Positions 1 to 7,881 of a DNA stretch of 64,000 nt are shown in pieces. The DNA is from Acidobacteriota bacterium. GTDB lineage: Bacteria > Acidobacteriota > Thermoanaerobaculia > Multivoradales > Multivoraceae. The translations under genes and the position numbers were made by a program. The notes beneath the pieces were generated by a model. It was not told the DNA's origin. It did no database searches and worked only from the letters and a program-made list of their open reading frames with translations. The stretch spans positions 937,786 to 1,001,785 of the forward strand of contig JAPPCR010000006.1 in the NCBI GenBank assembly GCA_028875725.1, written 5' to 3'. Numbering within the stretch: position 1 is the first letter of the stretch; each line of letters starts with the position of its first letter.

Positions 1-216
1 CTCGAAGCTCTCCGCGATCAGGCGGTCGACGAACAGGTCCTGCTCGAAGAACTCCGGCCGCCAGGTGGTCGGCGGCGTCTCCGCCTCCGCCATCAGGTCG
101 TGAAATTCGGTGCCGATCTCCCGGCCGAGAATCGCGAGGCCCAGCAGGTCCGTCAGAGCCTCCCGGTCGATGCCGAGAAAGGGCTCCCGGTTCAGGAGAT
201 CCGGGATCGGGATCAT
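1..216 (-). CDS. Hypothetical protein, N-terminal part (truncated by window edge)
   Basis: An open frame runs on the minus strand from an ATG at 216 to the window edge without a stop, giving the first 72 residues of a longer protein. The start lies 7 bases after the TAG of the DEAD-box helicase gene upstream, so the two are probably co-transcribed. The visible segment is acidic and helical in character (it begins MIPIPDLLNREPF and contains LLGLAILGREIG) and has no signal peptide or membrane segment. I do not recognise the family. That it is real is supported by helicase spacing and by normal codon use, with most third positions G or C; the rest of the gene lies outside this window. Confidence 0.6.
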   Translation of the reverse strand, partial: MIPIPDLLNREPFLGIDREALTDLLGLAILGREIGTEFHDLMAEAETPPTTWRPEFFEQDLFVDRLIAESFE

Positions 217-223
217 GGCGTTC

Positions 224-1489
224 CTAGCGGCGCAGGGGAGAGCGGCGGCGTCGTTCGTTGAGCGACCGCATTTCACGGTAGGGGGCCACTCCCTCGACTT
301 CGCTACGAGGCAGCGGATGACCGAGCGCGAGCTCTATCTGGCGGACGATCGGCTTGTCGAGCCAGGTACCGATCGACGACACGACCCCTTCGGCGGCGCC
401 GCGGGCGGTGCGGCCGGCGCGATGGATGTAGTCCTCCGCCGTGTCAGGCAGGTCGTAGTTCAGGATGTGCTCGATGCCCACAACGTCGATGCCGCGGGCG
501 GCGATGTTCGTCGCCACCAGGATGCGATGACGACCGGCGCGGAAACTCTCGAGAGCGTCGACGCGGTGCTTCTGCGAGCGGTCCGAGTGGATGCGGGCGA
601 CGCTATGCCGTCCTCGCTCCAGCACCCGGCACAGCCACTCGGCGTCGGAGCGGCGCTTGGTGAAGACGAGGGTCGATCCGGGGACCGAGTCGAGCAGCGC
701 CAGGGCGCAGCTCTTCTTGTCCTTCTCGTCGACCAGGTAGAGGCGGTGTTCGATTCCGGAAGCGGCGCCGCGGGGCGCGAGGTCGATCCGGAGCGGGTCG
801 TTCATGTAGCGCTGGGCCAGGCGCTCGATTGGGGGCGGCATGGTGGCCGAGAACAGCATCGTGTGCCGCCGGCTGGGCACCTGGGTCACGATCCGCTGCA
901 CCTGGGGCATGAAGCCGAGGTCGAGCATGTGGTCGGCTTCGTCCAGCACGAGTTCCTCGACGTTGCGAAGGCTCACCGTGCCCCGTTCGGTGTGGTCCAG
1001 GAGTCGCCCGGGCGTTACGACCAGGACGTCGGGGTCCTGGCGCAACTGGTCGAACTGGGGTCCGATCTTCACGCCTCCGATCAGGCAGGCTGAGTTGACT
1101 CGCAGCGGGCTCTTGCGGAAGACGTCGAGGAAGGCCTTGGTCTGCAGGGCGATCTCGCGCGTGGGACAGACGACGAGCGCGCGCACGCCCTTGCCCCGGC
1201 CGAGCCGCTGGATGATCGGCAGGACGAACGCGGCCGTCTTGCCGGAGCCGGTTTCGGCCAGGCCGATCAGGTCCTTGCCGGCGAGCGCATCGGGGATCAC
1301 GTCGGCTTGGATCGGCGTCGGATGTTCGAAGCCGATCCCGGCGAGTACCTCCAGGATCTCCGGGTTCAGTCCGAGGCTGCGGAAGTCCCGGTTCGTCGTC
1401 TCGACGTGGTGTTGGGGTATCGCCGGCTCAGCGGGTGAATCGCCGACGTTGTTCGGGGCGCTTGTACCGTTCGCCACGGTGGTCATCAT
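224..1489 (-). CDS. DEAD-box ATP-dependent RNA helicase (RhlE-like)
   Basis: ATP-dependent RNA unwinding in the cytoplasm, of the type used in ribosome assembly and RNA turnover. All superfamily 2 motifs are visible in order: Q motif (FRSLGLNPEILEVL...PTPIQ), motif I AETGSGKT at about residues 78-85, Ia PTREIALQ, TPGR, motif II DEAD, motif III SAT, ATNIAARGIDV and motif VI HRAGRTARG. The C-terminal tail is short and basic (RRRRSPLRR). I chose the ATG at 1489 because GAGGGG lies 8 bases before it and conserved sequence starts after it. An ATG at 1552 in the same frame overlaps the upstream stop as ATGA and would add 21 residues without a clear ribosome site. The precise subgroup (RhlE, DeaD or other) is not settled by motifs alone. 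Confidence 0.93.
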   Translation of the reverse strand: MMTTVANGTSAPNNVGDSPAEPAIPQHHVETTNRDFRSLGLNPEILEVLAGIGFEHPTPIQADVIPDALAGKDLIGLAETGSGKTAAFVLPIIQRLGRGKGVRALVVCPTREIALQTKAFLDVFRKSPLRVNSACLIGGVKIGPQFDQLRQDPDVLVVTPGRLLDHTERGTVSLRNVEELVLDEADHMLDLGFMPQVQRIVTQVPSRRHTMLFSATMPPPIERLAQRYMNDPLRIDLAPRGAASGIEHRLYLVDEKDKKSCALALLDSVPGSTLVFTKRRSDAEWLCRVLERGRHSVARIHSDRSQKHRVDALESFRAGRHRILVATNIAARGIDVVGIEHILNYDLPDTAEDYIHRAGRTARGAAEGVVSSIGTWLDKPIVRQIELALGHPLPRSEVEGVAPYREMRSLNERRRRSPLRR

Positions 1490-1548
1490 ACCAGTGCCCC
1501 TCGTGCCTGTAAGTGTTTGGTAGTCAGTGATTTCACGAGCGTGACAAG

Positions 1549-2934
1549 TCATTGGCGCCGAAGGCCGAGACGCTGCAGGAACCCGCGCCGCGCGGGTGCG
1601 AGCTGATCCGGCGGGTCGGCACTCCTCGCGATGCGGCCGCCACGGTCGGTCGCCTCGGCCCAGAACTGAAGGCTGCGGCCGCCGTGCTCGGCTTGCGTTA
1701 ACGTCGCCTCGAAGGCGATCTCGGCGGTTCTCCCGTTGCCCGCGCCGTCCGTGGCGGGCGACGGCTCAGGGTCGACCGATCTGAGTACCGCTTCGACGAT
1801 GTCGCCTTCCCCTCCGCGGTCGAACCAGCGCCAGAAGAAGCGCACCGAAACCACCTCGTAATCGTCCCGGGCACGAACCCGCAGCACCAGATCCTCACGA
1901 CGGTCGTACTCGACCTGATCCAGTCTCGAACCGTTCGCGGCCAGTATCTCGACGGCGGGGCTTCGCTGGTCGAGATCGTCCAGCAGGAACTTGAGGGTGG
2001 ATTCAACCTGGGCCAGACGGCGACGGTTCTCAGGCGTCCGCTCCATGGCGGCCAGAACCTCAAGCGCCTCGTGCGGTCGTTCCCGGCCCAGCACCTCGAT
2101 CTCGCGGATCGCGGCGTCCAGGTCGCTCCGGCGCCGGAAGACGGATTCGATGGAAGCCAGCCTGGCATCGACGGAACCGGCCTCCCTTGCCGCGTCGCCG
2201 CGGAGCGATCTGAGTTCGAGCAGCAGCGTTCGAGCCTCGTCCAGGCGGTTCGCCTCCATGAGCCGCCCGGCCGTGTCCTCGATCGCTTCGGCGGCGCGAT
2301 CCTCGAAGGCGAGGCCGACGGCGAATCGCGGGTGGCGCCGGGCGAAGTCCTGAGCCAGCCGGAGCGCCGCCAGACGGTCGCTGCCGAGCAGACCCTCGAT
2401 CGCGTCGACTTCCGCGGTCAGCCGCCGCGCGTCGTCGATGTAGCGGGATGCCTGCCGGTCGCGCCTGAGGGCGATCATCCCATCGCGCGACAGGGAGCCT
2501 AGGGTGCGCCGCAGACGGTCGAGGTCGGCATCCGCGAAGCCGCGTTCGAACTCCAGAGCGGCCAGTAGGGCAGGGTCGTTCCTGAGGCGCTCCAGCATCG
2601 CGGCCATCGTCTCGCGATGGTCAGGCAGCAGCTCCGTGGCGGCGGGACTGGCGTCGAAGCCAAGCATCAGGTGCTGCGCTTCACGGAGCCTTCCCTGGGC
2701 CATCAGGTCGAGGGCATCGCTGAGTTCGCGCGGCAGGGGTGGTGGCGGCTCGGGCTCCGGGCGGGACGGCAGGGGAGCCGGGACTCCGCGGGCTGCGTTG
2801 TCGGAGGCGGCGGTCTGGTGGTCCGACGCTGTCCACCTGAGGACCAGCAGTGCCGCCGCGACGCCGATCGCGGCCGCCGCCAGGATCTGCTTCGGTCGCG
2901 GCGGCGCGACCGTTGCGGATTCGGTTGGCGGCAT
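1549..2934 (-). CDS. Membrane-anchored helical repeat protein of unknown function
   Basis: A 461-residue protein with one N-terminal hydrophobic segment (about residues 16-34, AAAAIGVAAALLVL) preceded by a basic stretch, consistent with a signal anchor. A Pro/Glu-rich linker follows (residues 50-70), then a long Arg/Leu/Ala-rich helical region (about 75-310) suggestive of tetratricopeptide-like helical packing but without a clear TPR consensus. A C-terminal part of about 130 residues looks beta-rich (VEYDRREDLVLRVRARDDYEVVSVRFFWRWF). It sits directly upstream of the helicase gene on the same strand. No enzymatic motif is seen, so a structural or scaffold role at the membrane is only a guess. 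The ATG at 2934 has a plausible AGGATGG upstream. Confidence 0.72.
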   Translation of the reverse strand: MPPTESATVAPPRPKQILAAAAIGVAAALLVLRWTASDHQTAASDNAARGVPAPLPSRPEPEPPPPLPRELSDALDLMAQGRLREAQHLMLGFDASPAATELLPDHRETMAAMLERLRNDPALLAALEFERGFADADLDRLRRTLGSLSRDGMIALRRDRQASRYIDDARRLTAEVDAIEGLLGSDRLAALRLAQDFARRHPRFAVGLAFEDRAAEAIEDTAGRLMEANRLDEARTLLLELRSLRGDAAREAGSVDARLASIESVFRRRSDLDAAIREIEVLGRERPHEALEVLAAMERTPENRRRLAQVESTLKFLLDDLDQRSPAVEILAANGSRLDQVEYDRREDLVLRVRARDDYEVVSVRFFWRWFDRGGEGDIVEAVLRSVDPEPSPATDGAGNGRTAEIAFEATLTQAEHGGRSLQFWAEATDRGGRIARSADPPDQLAPARRGFLQRLGLRRQ

Positions 2935-3060
2935 CCGGCCATCCTACTTTCACGGTTCCCCGGCCCTGCCCCGGTCTCCTGTGCGCTGATAAGGTCGGTG
3001 CGTCTGTCGCTGCGAAGCGGCGATCGGCCCGCGAGGACACGGTTTAGGAGGCCCGCGACG

Positions 3061-3789
3061 ATGACGAAGAGACTTCTTTTCCCGCTCCTTTTCATCCCTC
3101 TGCTCGTGCTGGCGGTCCCGGTCCTAGCCCAGGATCCGGGCGCCGTCAACGTCGGCGGCGACCTGCGTGGCGGTGACGTGACCGGCGCGGTCGGCGGCCG
3201 GGACAACACCCGCGTGTTCGGCACGATCCTCGATTCGAGCGGGAACCCGCTGTCAGATGTGGACATCTGGTTCCAGAACGACAACATGCCCGCGCCGAGG
3301 CTGCGCGCCAAGGGCCGCAAGACCGGCACCTTCCTGCTCCGGAACATGGGCAGGATCTTCAGTCGGGAAGACTACGAGGGGATTACGGTTCGCATCACCT
3401 TCGAGCGCGACGGCTACCGGTCGGTAGTGACTCGGGTCGCCGTGCAACGCGATGGAACTCAGCAGGTCTATCCGATCCTCTTCCGGGAAGGCGAGTCGAT
3501 GGAGGAGCAGGGCGTCCGCACCGTCCTCACGGGAAGGGTCCAGGACAATCGGGGCAAGCCGGTCAAGGGCGGTGGCGAGGTGACGATCACGTCAGGCGAC
3601 GGCAGCTACCAGACGACCGGACCGATCGAGAAGAACGGCGAGTTCGCGGTCGTTCTCTGGGACGCTCCGGAGCGTGTGAACGCGTCCTTCAGGATGAACA
3701 AGGGCGGCGTTCGCGACGACATCATCGAGCTCAAGCCGTCGCCTCTCGAGGATGTCGCCGTGCCGCAGTTCTACTACCCGCAGATGTAG
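3061..3789 (+). CDS. Secreted protein with carboxypeptidase-regulatory/Ig-like domains
   Basis: A 242-residue exported protein. The signal peptide is clear (MTKRLLFPLLFIPLLVLAVP, cleavage likely after VLA at residue 24). A Gly/Asp-rich stretch (VGGDLRGGDVTGAVGG) follows, then two beta-sandwich-like units: one from about residue 50 (VFGTILDSSGNPLSDVDIWF) and one from about 155 (LTGRVQDNRGKPVKGGGEV). Both resemble carboxypeptidase-regulatory-like or CarbopepD domains, which act as binding or structural modules on secreted proteins. AGGAGG at 3046-3051 lies 9 bases before the ATG and decides the start, although the frame stays open upstream. No catalytic motif is visible. Confidence 0.8.
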   Translation: MTKRLLFPLLFIPLLVLAVPVLAQDPGAVNVGGDLRGGDVTGAVGGRDNTRVFGTILDSSGNPLSDVDIWFQNDNMPAPRLRAKGRKTGTFLLRNMGRIFSREDYEGITVRITFERDGYRSVVTRVAVQRDGTQQVYPILFREGESMEEQGVRTVLTGRVQDNRGKPVKGGGEVTITSGDGSYQTTGPIEKNGEFAVVLWDAPERVNASFRMNKGGVRDDIIELKPSPLEDVAVPQFYYPQM

Positions 3790-3808
3790 CGCGGGAGCGG
3801 GGCGGCTG

Positions 3809-4072
3809 CTACCAGCGGGGCCGGCGTTCCTCGCGCGGGCGGGCCTCGTTGACGCGGAGGGTGCGACCGCCGAACTGCTGCCGGTCCAGAGCGGAAATGG
3901 CCTCCTGGCCCCCGGACGCCATCTCGACGAAGCCGAAGCCCCGCGGCCGGCCGGTCTCACGGTCGTTGATCAGCGAAACTTCTGACACGTCGCCATGAGC
4001 CTGGAACAGCGCGCGAACCGCCTCTTCCGTCGTGTCGAAGGGGAGGTTCCCCACATAGATTCTCGTTGCCAT
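3809..4072 (-). CDS. Small RNA-binding protein with one RRM domain
   Basis: An 87-residue protein made almost entirely of one RNA recognition motif. RNP2 is IYVGNL at residues 5-10 and RNP1 is RGFGFVEM near residue 45. The C-terminal tail is Arg-rich (EARPREERRPRW) and could add nonspecific RNA affinity. Bacterial single-RRM proteins of this size bind single-stranded RNA and are often cold- or stress-related; nothing here shows the target. AGGAG lies 7 bases before the ATG. The 136 bases upstream, before the carboxylesterase stop, carry a short inverted repeat CTGCTAGCAG near 4196-4205 and are the likely site of its promoter. Confidence 0.93.
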   Translation of the reverse strand: MATRIYVGNLPFDTTEEAVRALFQAHGDVSEVSLINDRETGRPRGFGFVEMASGGQEAISALDRQQFGGRTLRVNEARPREERRPRW

Positions 4073-4208
4073 CTGCTGCTCCTGTTCTCGGCTCCGGGTT
4101 CCACATCAATCAACGCTCGAGAACGACAGGCGCATCCTGGTTCGCCGCGTGAGCTCTGCACCCACTGCCTGAAGGCGGGACGCTAGCACAAAGGCTGCTA
4201 GCAGGCTG

Positions 4209-5825
4209 CTAGCCGTTGTCGCGCAGGTCCTCATAGAACGCGTCGAAGGCGTCCAGGCGATCCTTGAGCAAGCCCTGGATGACGCCGATCTTGTCGCCCA
4301 GTTCGAGGACTCCGTCGGCGTCCGGGTCGTAGACGGGCCAGTCGGGCAGACCGTCGCCGTTGGGGTCGCCGGAGGTCGCGAAGTTCACCCAGTAGCTCGC
4401 CATCGTGTCCGCGAGCGCCCTGTCGGTGTCGTCCCAGGCGTGGTTGAAGGGGCCGATCTCGTCTCCCCCCAGTTCACGGCTCTTGTGCAGATTGTCGAAG
4501 GCGTAGACGATTTCCGCCGCGTGGTAGGAGCCGTAGGTTTCCGCTTCATCCCACGGCGGTACTCGGGAGAAGTAGTACATCCGGATGGGCTGCTCGCCCG
4601 TGTGGCTCTGCAACCTGGCCCAGGTGCGCATCTGCCAGGCGAAGAACTGGTCGGCGGTGTTCTCGTAGGCGGCGACGCGCGCCTGCTCGTCGTCCTCGGC
4701 GGGGTAGACCGCGAACATCGCGTCGGCGTGTTCGCCATACGTGCCCGCGAGCGCGTCGCGGTAGTCCGCGACGGTGATCCCGGCGGGGGCGGCGAATAGT
4801 GCCGTGCCTTCGTCGCTGTTGAAGCCGACGATCGTGTCGACGTCGTTCTGTTCGCCGGCCGCGAAGATGTCGTAGATGTCCCTCGGGAACACGTGGTCGT
4901 CGCGGATGCCCACGAAGGTGGGCAGCTCGGAAGCGCCGGCTGCCTCGTAGACCTCCTCGACGGTGGCGGCGCGCAGGGCCGTGAGGTCGCTCGCGCCGAG
5001 GCGCTTGGCCATGCCAGCACCCTCGGACTCCGCCTCTCCAAGCTGCGGCATGGGCCAGAAGATCCCGCCGCTGTGACCGATCGCGCGATGAAGAAGCCCG
5101 GCCGCGAGGGGCGTCGCGGTCAGGTAGTTCACGCTCCAGGAACCGGCCGACTCCCCGAAGATCGTGACCCGGCCCGGGTCCCCGCCAAAGGCGGCGATGT
5201 TCGCCTGCACCCACTGGAGTGCGGCGACCTGGTCCAGGATGCCGTAGTTGCCCGATGCTCCCGTCTCGCTCTCGGCCGAGAGTTCTGCATGAGCCAGGAA
5301 GCCCATCGGCCCGAGCCGGTAGTTGATCGTCACGAGTACGACGTCGCGGTTGGCCAGACTCTCGCCGTCGTACAGCAGCGTGCTGCCGGAGCCGGTCTGG
5401 AGGCCGCCTCCGTGGATCCACACCATGACCGGAAGAGCTGCTTCGGCGTGTTCGGCGCCGGTCCAGACGTTCAGGTAGAGACAGTCCTCGCTGCGCTCGA
5501 TGTCGCCGGAATCGTAGAAGGAGCCGGGCGGGGACAGGGGCTGCCAGCAGGAGGCGGAGAATTCCGTGGCGTCGCGGCTGCCCTCCCAGGCGGCGGCCGG
5601 TTGTGGCGGCCTCCAGCGGAGGTCGCCGACCGGCGGCGCCGCGAACGGGATGCCGGCGAACTTGAGGACTCCGGACTCGAGCGCCAGGCCCTCGACCGCG
5701 CCGAGTTCCGTGTTGACGGTTGTGGTCAGGGGCTCGACCTTCTCGCCCCCGCAGGCCAGCGTCAGTGCCAGGCCGGCGCCGAGGATCGCTCCGCCGGCGC
5801 GGCGGGTGGTCGCTTTGGTCGACAT
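4209..5825 (-). CDS. Carboxylesterase type B family lipoprotein
   Basis: An alpha/beta hydrolase of the cholinesterase/carboxylesterase type B family, 538 residues, expected to cleave carboxylic esters outside the inner membrane. The N-terminus has a lipoprotein signal with lipobox LTLAC (Cys25). Family hallmarks are GIPFAAPPVGDLRW, SEDCLYLNVW, the oxyanion-hole HGGG at about 138-141 and the nucleophile elbow GESAG with Ser226. A Glu/Asp and a His further on (YSYHAAEIVYAF region and PFNHAWDD) would complete the triad. The ATG lies 3 bases after the msrB stop, so the two genes form an operon. Substrate cannot be read from sequence. Confidence 0.92.
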   Translation of the reverse strand: MSTKATTRRAGGAILGAGLALTLACGGEKVEPLTTTVNTELGAVEGLALESGVLKFAGIPFAAPPVGDLRWRPPQPAAAWEGSRDATEFSASCWQPLSPPGSFYDSGDIERSEDCLYLNVWTGAEHAEAALPVMVWIHGGGLQTGSGSTLLYDGESLANRDVVLVTINYRLGPMGFLAHAELSAESETGASGNYGILDQVAALQWVQANIAAFGGDPGRVTIFGESAGSWSVNYLTATPLAAGLLHRAIGHSGGIFWPMPQLGEAESEGAGMAKRLGASDLTALRAATVEEVYEAAGASELPTFVGIRDDHVFPRDIYDIFAAGEQNDVDTIVGFNSDEGTALFAAPAGITVADYRDALAGTYGEHADAMFAVYPAEDDEQARVAAYENTADQFFAWQMRTWARLQSHTGEQPIRMYYFSRVPPWDEAETYGSYHAAEIVYAFDNLHKSRELGGDEIGPFNHAWDDTDRALADTMASYWVNFATSGDPNGDGLPDWPVYDPDADGVLELGDKIGVIQGLLKDRLDAFDAFYEDLRDNG

Positions 5826-5828
5826 CGT

Positions 5829-6326
5829 TCAGTCCTCCCTGCCTGGGGTGTTGGGTCGTGTCTCCCGGTCGCTTCCCGGCGCCGGCCGGAAGCGCAGGGC
5901 GACGCCGTTGTTGCAGTAGCGGAGGCCGGTTGGCGCCGGCCCGTCGCTGAAGACGTGGCCCTGGTGCCCGCCGCAGCGGGAGCAGTGGTACTCGGTTCGG
6001 GGAACGATCAGCTTGAAGTCCCGCTTCGTGTCGACGGCGCCGGCGATGGGCTCGAAGAAACTGGGCCAGCCCGTGCCGCTCTCGAACTTCGCATCCGACC
6101 GGAACAACTCGGCGCCGCAGCCGGCGCAGAGGAAGACACCGCTTCGGCGCTCCCGGTTGAGCGTCGAAGTGAAGGGGCGTTCGGTTGCCTCCCGCCGCAG
6201 GACACGGAACTCGTCGTGGCCGAGTCTTGCCCGCCACTCGGATTCCGGGAGGTCGAGCCGGTCGTTGTTCTCCATGTAGGGGGCGCCCGAATCGGGCGCC
6301 GGCGCTCGGCGATCCTCGGTCGTCAT
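5829..6326 (-). CDS. msrB: Peptide-methionine (R)-S-oxide reductase MsrB
   Basis: Reduces methionine-R-sulfoxide in proteins back to methionine. The 165-residue protein has the four zinc cysteines as two CxxC pairs (Cys67/Cys70 in CAGCG and Cys115/Cys118 in CSRCGG), the SGTGWPSF block, HQGHVFSDGP and the catalytic Cys138 in RYCNNGVALRF. The active residue is Cys, not selenocysteine. An alternative start at Met18 would give a more typical length. It lies upstream of the esterase gene in one operon and is divergent from the selenoprotein gene, with only 27 bases between start codons. No signal peptide is visible, so it is probably cytoplasmic. Confidence 0.95.
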   Translation of the reverse strand: MTTEDRRAPAPDSGAPYMENNDRLDLPESEWRARLGHDEFRVLRREATERPFTSTLNRERRSGVFLCAGCGAELFRSDAKFESGTGWPSFFEPIAGAVDTKRDFKLIVPRTEYHCSRCGGHQGHVFSDGPAPTGLRYCNNGVALRFRPAPGSDRETRPNTPGRED

Positions 6327-6353
6327 GCAGCGGGCATCCTATCTTGGGTCAGA

Positions 6354-7259
6354 ATGGACGCCATGACGACACGACGACCGCCGGTGGACCACATCGTTCG
6401 TACGCGCGACCTCTACTCGAGCCTGGGCCACGATCCCTATCGATGGGTGCGCAACGATGGCTCACCTCCGTGGACCGAGCTCACGAAACCCCTCCCGGAG
6501 TGTCGAGTGGGGCTGGTTGGCTCCGGTGGCGTGTACCGCGCGGGGCAGGTCGCCTTCCATCATCGGGACGACATCTCGCTGCGTGTGATCGATACGTCGG
6601 TTCCCGTCTCGGAACTGCGAACGAGCCACTTCGCCTACGACCAGACCGATGCGCGTATCGACCCGAACGTCGTCTTCCCGGTCGACACGCTGCACGCCCT
6701 CGTGGCCGAGGGCGTGATCGGTGAACTGTCGCCGCGGGCCTACGCCTTCATGGGGGGGATCTACTCGGCCCGCCGCGTTCGGGAGGTGGTGGCGCCGGAG
6801 ATCAGCCGCCGTCTCGCGGAGGATCAGGTCGACTTGGCCTTGCTGGTCCCCGTGTGACCGGTCTGCCATCAGTCCGTGGGACTGATTGCCCGTCGGGTTG
6901 AGGCGGATGGCATTCCGACGACGTCGCTGACCTCCGCGCTCTCGATCACCCGCTCGGTCGATCCTCCGCGCGCCGTCTTCCTCGACTACCCCCTTGGCCA
7001 TACCGCGGGCAAGGCGAAGGACCCGGAACTGCAGCGCGAGATCGTCGCCGCCGCGCTCGCGGCTGTGGACGAGCTCGAGCGCCCGGGCGCGGTGAAGATG
7101 CTGCCGTACCACTGGTCCCGCGACGACGACTGGAAGCGCGAGACGATGCTTGGCGGCGACACCCGGAGCCATCGCTCGAGGAGCGCGGAGTACCAGTGCG
7201 AAGCTGACCGGGCGCTCGCGGCAGCCGCCGGGGACTGTCCGACCTGCGTCTTTCTGTGA
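6354..7259 (+). CDS. Selenoprotein, GrdB/PrdB-like (glycine/betaine/D-proline reductase selenoprotein B family), UGA recoded
   Basis: One 301-residue protein if the in-frame TGA at 6855-6857 is read as selenocysteine (Sec168). Before the TGA the frame encodes family-typical blocks: DHIVRTRDLYSSLGHDPYRW, GLVGSGGVY, RTSHFAYDQTDARIDPNVVF, AYAFMGGIYSARRVRE and LALLVPV. After it the same frame continues PVCHQSVGLIAR, AVFLDYPLGHTAGKA and ends GDCPTCVFL. The Sec therefore sits in a U-x-x-C redox motif (Sec168, Cys171), with a second CxxC at the C-terminus. A SECIS-type hairpin follows the TGA. No GrdA, GrdC or PrdA partner is nearby, so the substrate is unknown; a stand-alone reductase role is inference. 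ATG 6354 or 6363 could start translation; neither has a strong ribosome site. A gene finder would split this gene at the TGA. Confidence 0.9.
6865..6889 (+). promoter_or_regulatory. Bacterial SECIS element for selenocysteine insertion
   Basis: Directly after the in-frame TGA (6855-6857) lies a hairpin with a perfect 8-bp upper stem, ATCAGTCC (6868-6875) with GGACTGAT (6879-6886), closed by the triloop GTG. Two further pairs lie below one C-U mismatch (6865-6866 with 6888-6889). The loop begins with G and starts 18 bases after the TGA; published bacterial SECIS models want a G in the first loop positions and a UGA-to-loop distance of about 16-37 bases. The element lies inside the coding region, as usual for SelB-dependent insertion in bacteria. 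Confidence 0.82.
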
Positions 7260-7262
7260 GGT

Positions 7263-7301
7263 GGCGCCGGGCAGTGCAACACGCTTGCACCACCCGGCGC
7301 C
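7263..7301 (+). terminator. Long GC-rich hairpin just after the selenoprotein stop
   Basis: Four bases past the stop codon is a near-perfect stem: 9 bp GGCGCCGGG/CCCGGCGCC (7263-7271 with 7293-7301), a symmetric CA/CA internal loop, then 6 bp GTGCAA/TTGCAC around the loop CACGC. There is no T-run right behind it; the nearest is TTTT at 7324-7327. It could stop transcription or protect the mRNA 3' end. The rest of 7302-7471 holds no gene I can support. Confidence 0.5.
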
Positions 7302-7471
7302 GAACGGGTCCGTGCCTTGCCCCTTTTGGGCGCGAACCCATTCATATCTACGAAGGGAAACCGCCGGGGTTCGACCCGGATTCCAGATTCTCGCCGCAGG
7401 GGGGAGGCCAGTGACCTGACCTCCGTCTGACGGGAATCTGACCGGCGCCCCTCAGCGCTCCTGCCAGGTCC

Positions 7472-7816
7472 TCAGAACGGCTTGTACAGCGAAAGGTACG
7501 CGGCGACCGCTGCCAGCAGCGGCAGGATGACGACCAGGGGCTTGGCCAGGGCCTGGCGGCGATACGGCAGCGTGAGGGCGGCTCCGAAGCACAACCAGAT
7601 GAGCAGCTTCGCCCAGGCCCAACCGGGCAGGCTGCCGCCGAGCATGCCGAAGCCGGCCACGATGCTCAGGATCAGCCCGACTCCGTGCATGGCGGCAAGC
7701 AGACCGCGCAGTTGGTTGTCCTCCCTGCGGCCGCCGTTCGCGGCATGCACCGCGACGCCGCCGGCCGCGGCAAGAACCATTACCGCTCCCAGCACGTGCA
7801 GGAGCTTGTAGACCAT
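7472..7816 (-). CDS. Small four-helix integral membrane protein (SirB/DUF2269-like)
   Basis: A 114-residue, strongly hydrophobic protein with four probable membrane segments (about residues 5-22, 42-62, 68-84 and 92-110). The first helix starts with [10 protein letters not shown], a pattern seen in SirB-like and DUF2269-like small membrane proteins in which a His lies in helix 1, and a second His lies in [10 protein letters not shown] cannot assign a function; the His positions would allow haem or metal contact but this is speculation. I prefer ATG at 7816, which has GAGAG 8 bases upstream, over GTG at 7825. It stands alone, divergent from the inositol oxygenase gene. Confidence 0.75.
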   Translation of the reverse strand: MVYKLLHVLGAVMVLAAAGGVAVHAANGGRREDNQLRGLLAAMHGVGLILSIVAGFGMLGGSLPGWAWAKLLIWLCFGAALTLPYRRQALAKPLVVILPLLAAVAAYLSLYKPF

Positions 7817-7881
7817 GTAGGGCACTCTCGGGTCGGATCCTCCCCATGTTGGTGGGGCGTCGGCCTGTTAGCGTATCGCCA

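Noticed and set aside
4893-6353. The part of the plus-strand frame before the selenoprotein start.
   Set aside because: It runs antisense to the esterase and MsrB genes; the family sequence begins only near 6354.
6855-6857. The TGA as a nonsense mutation making a pseudogene.
   Set aside because: Frame, codon use and family likeness continue beyond it, a SECIS-like hairpin follows and a U-x-x-C motif results. Machinery genes outside the window are still needed for proof.
7364-7379. CCGGGGTTCGACCCGG resembles a tRNA T-arm, near the selenoprotein gene, so a tRNA-Sec gene was considered.
   Set aside because: The loop is 6 rather than 7 bases, and no acceptor stem, D-arm or TCA anticodon arm can be built around it on either strand.
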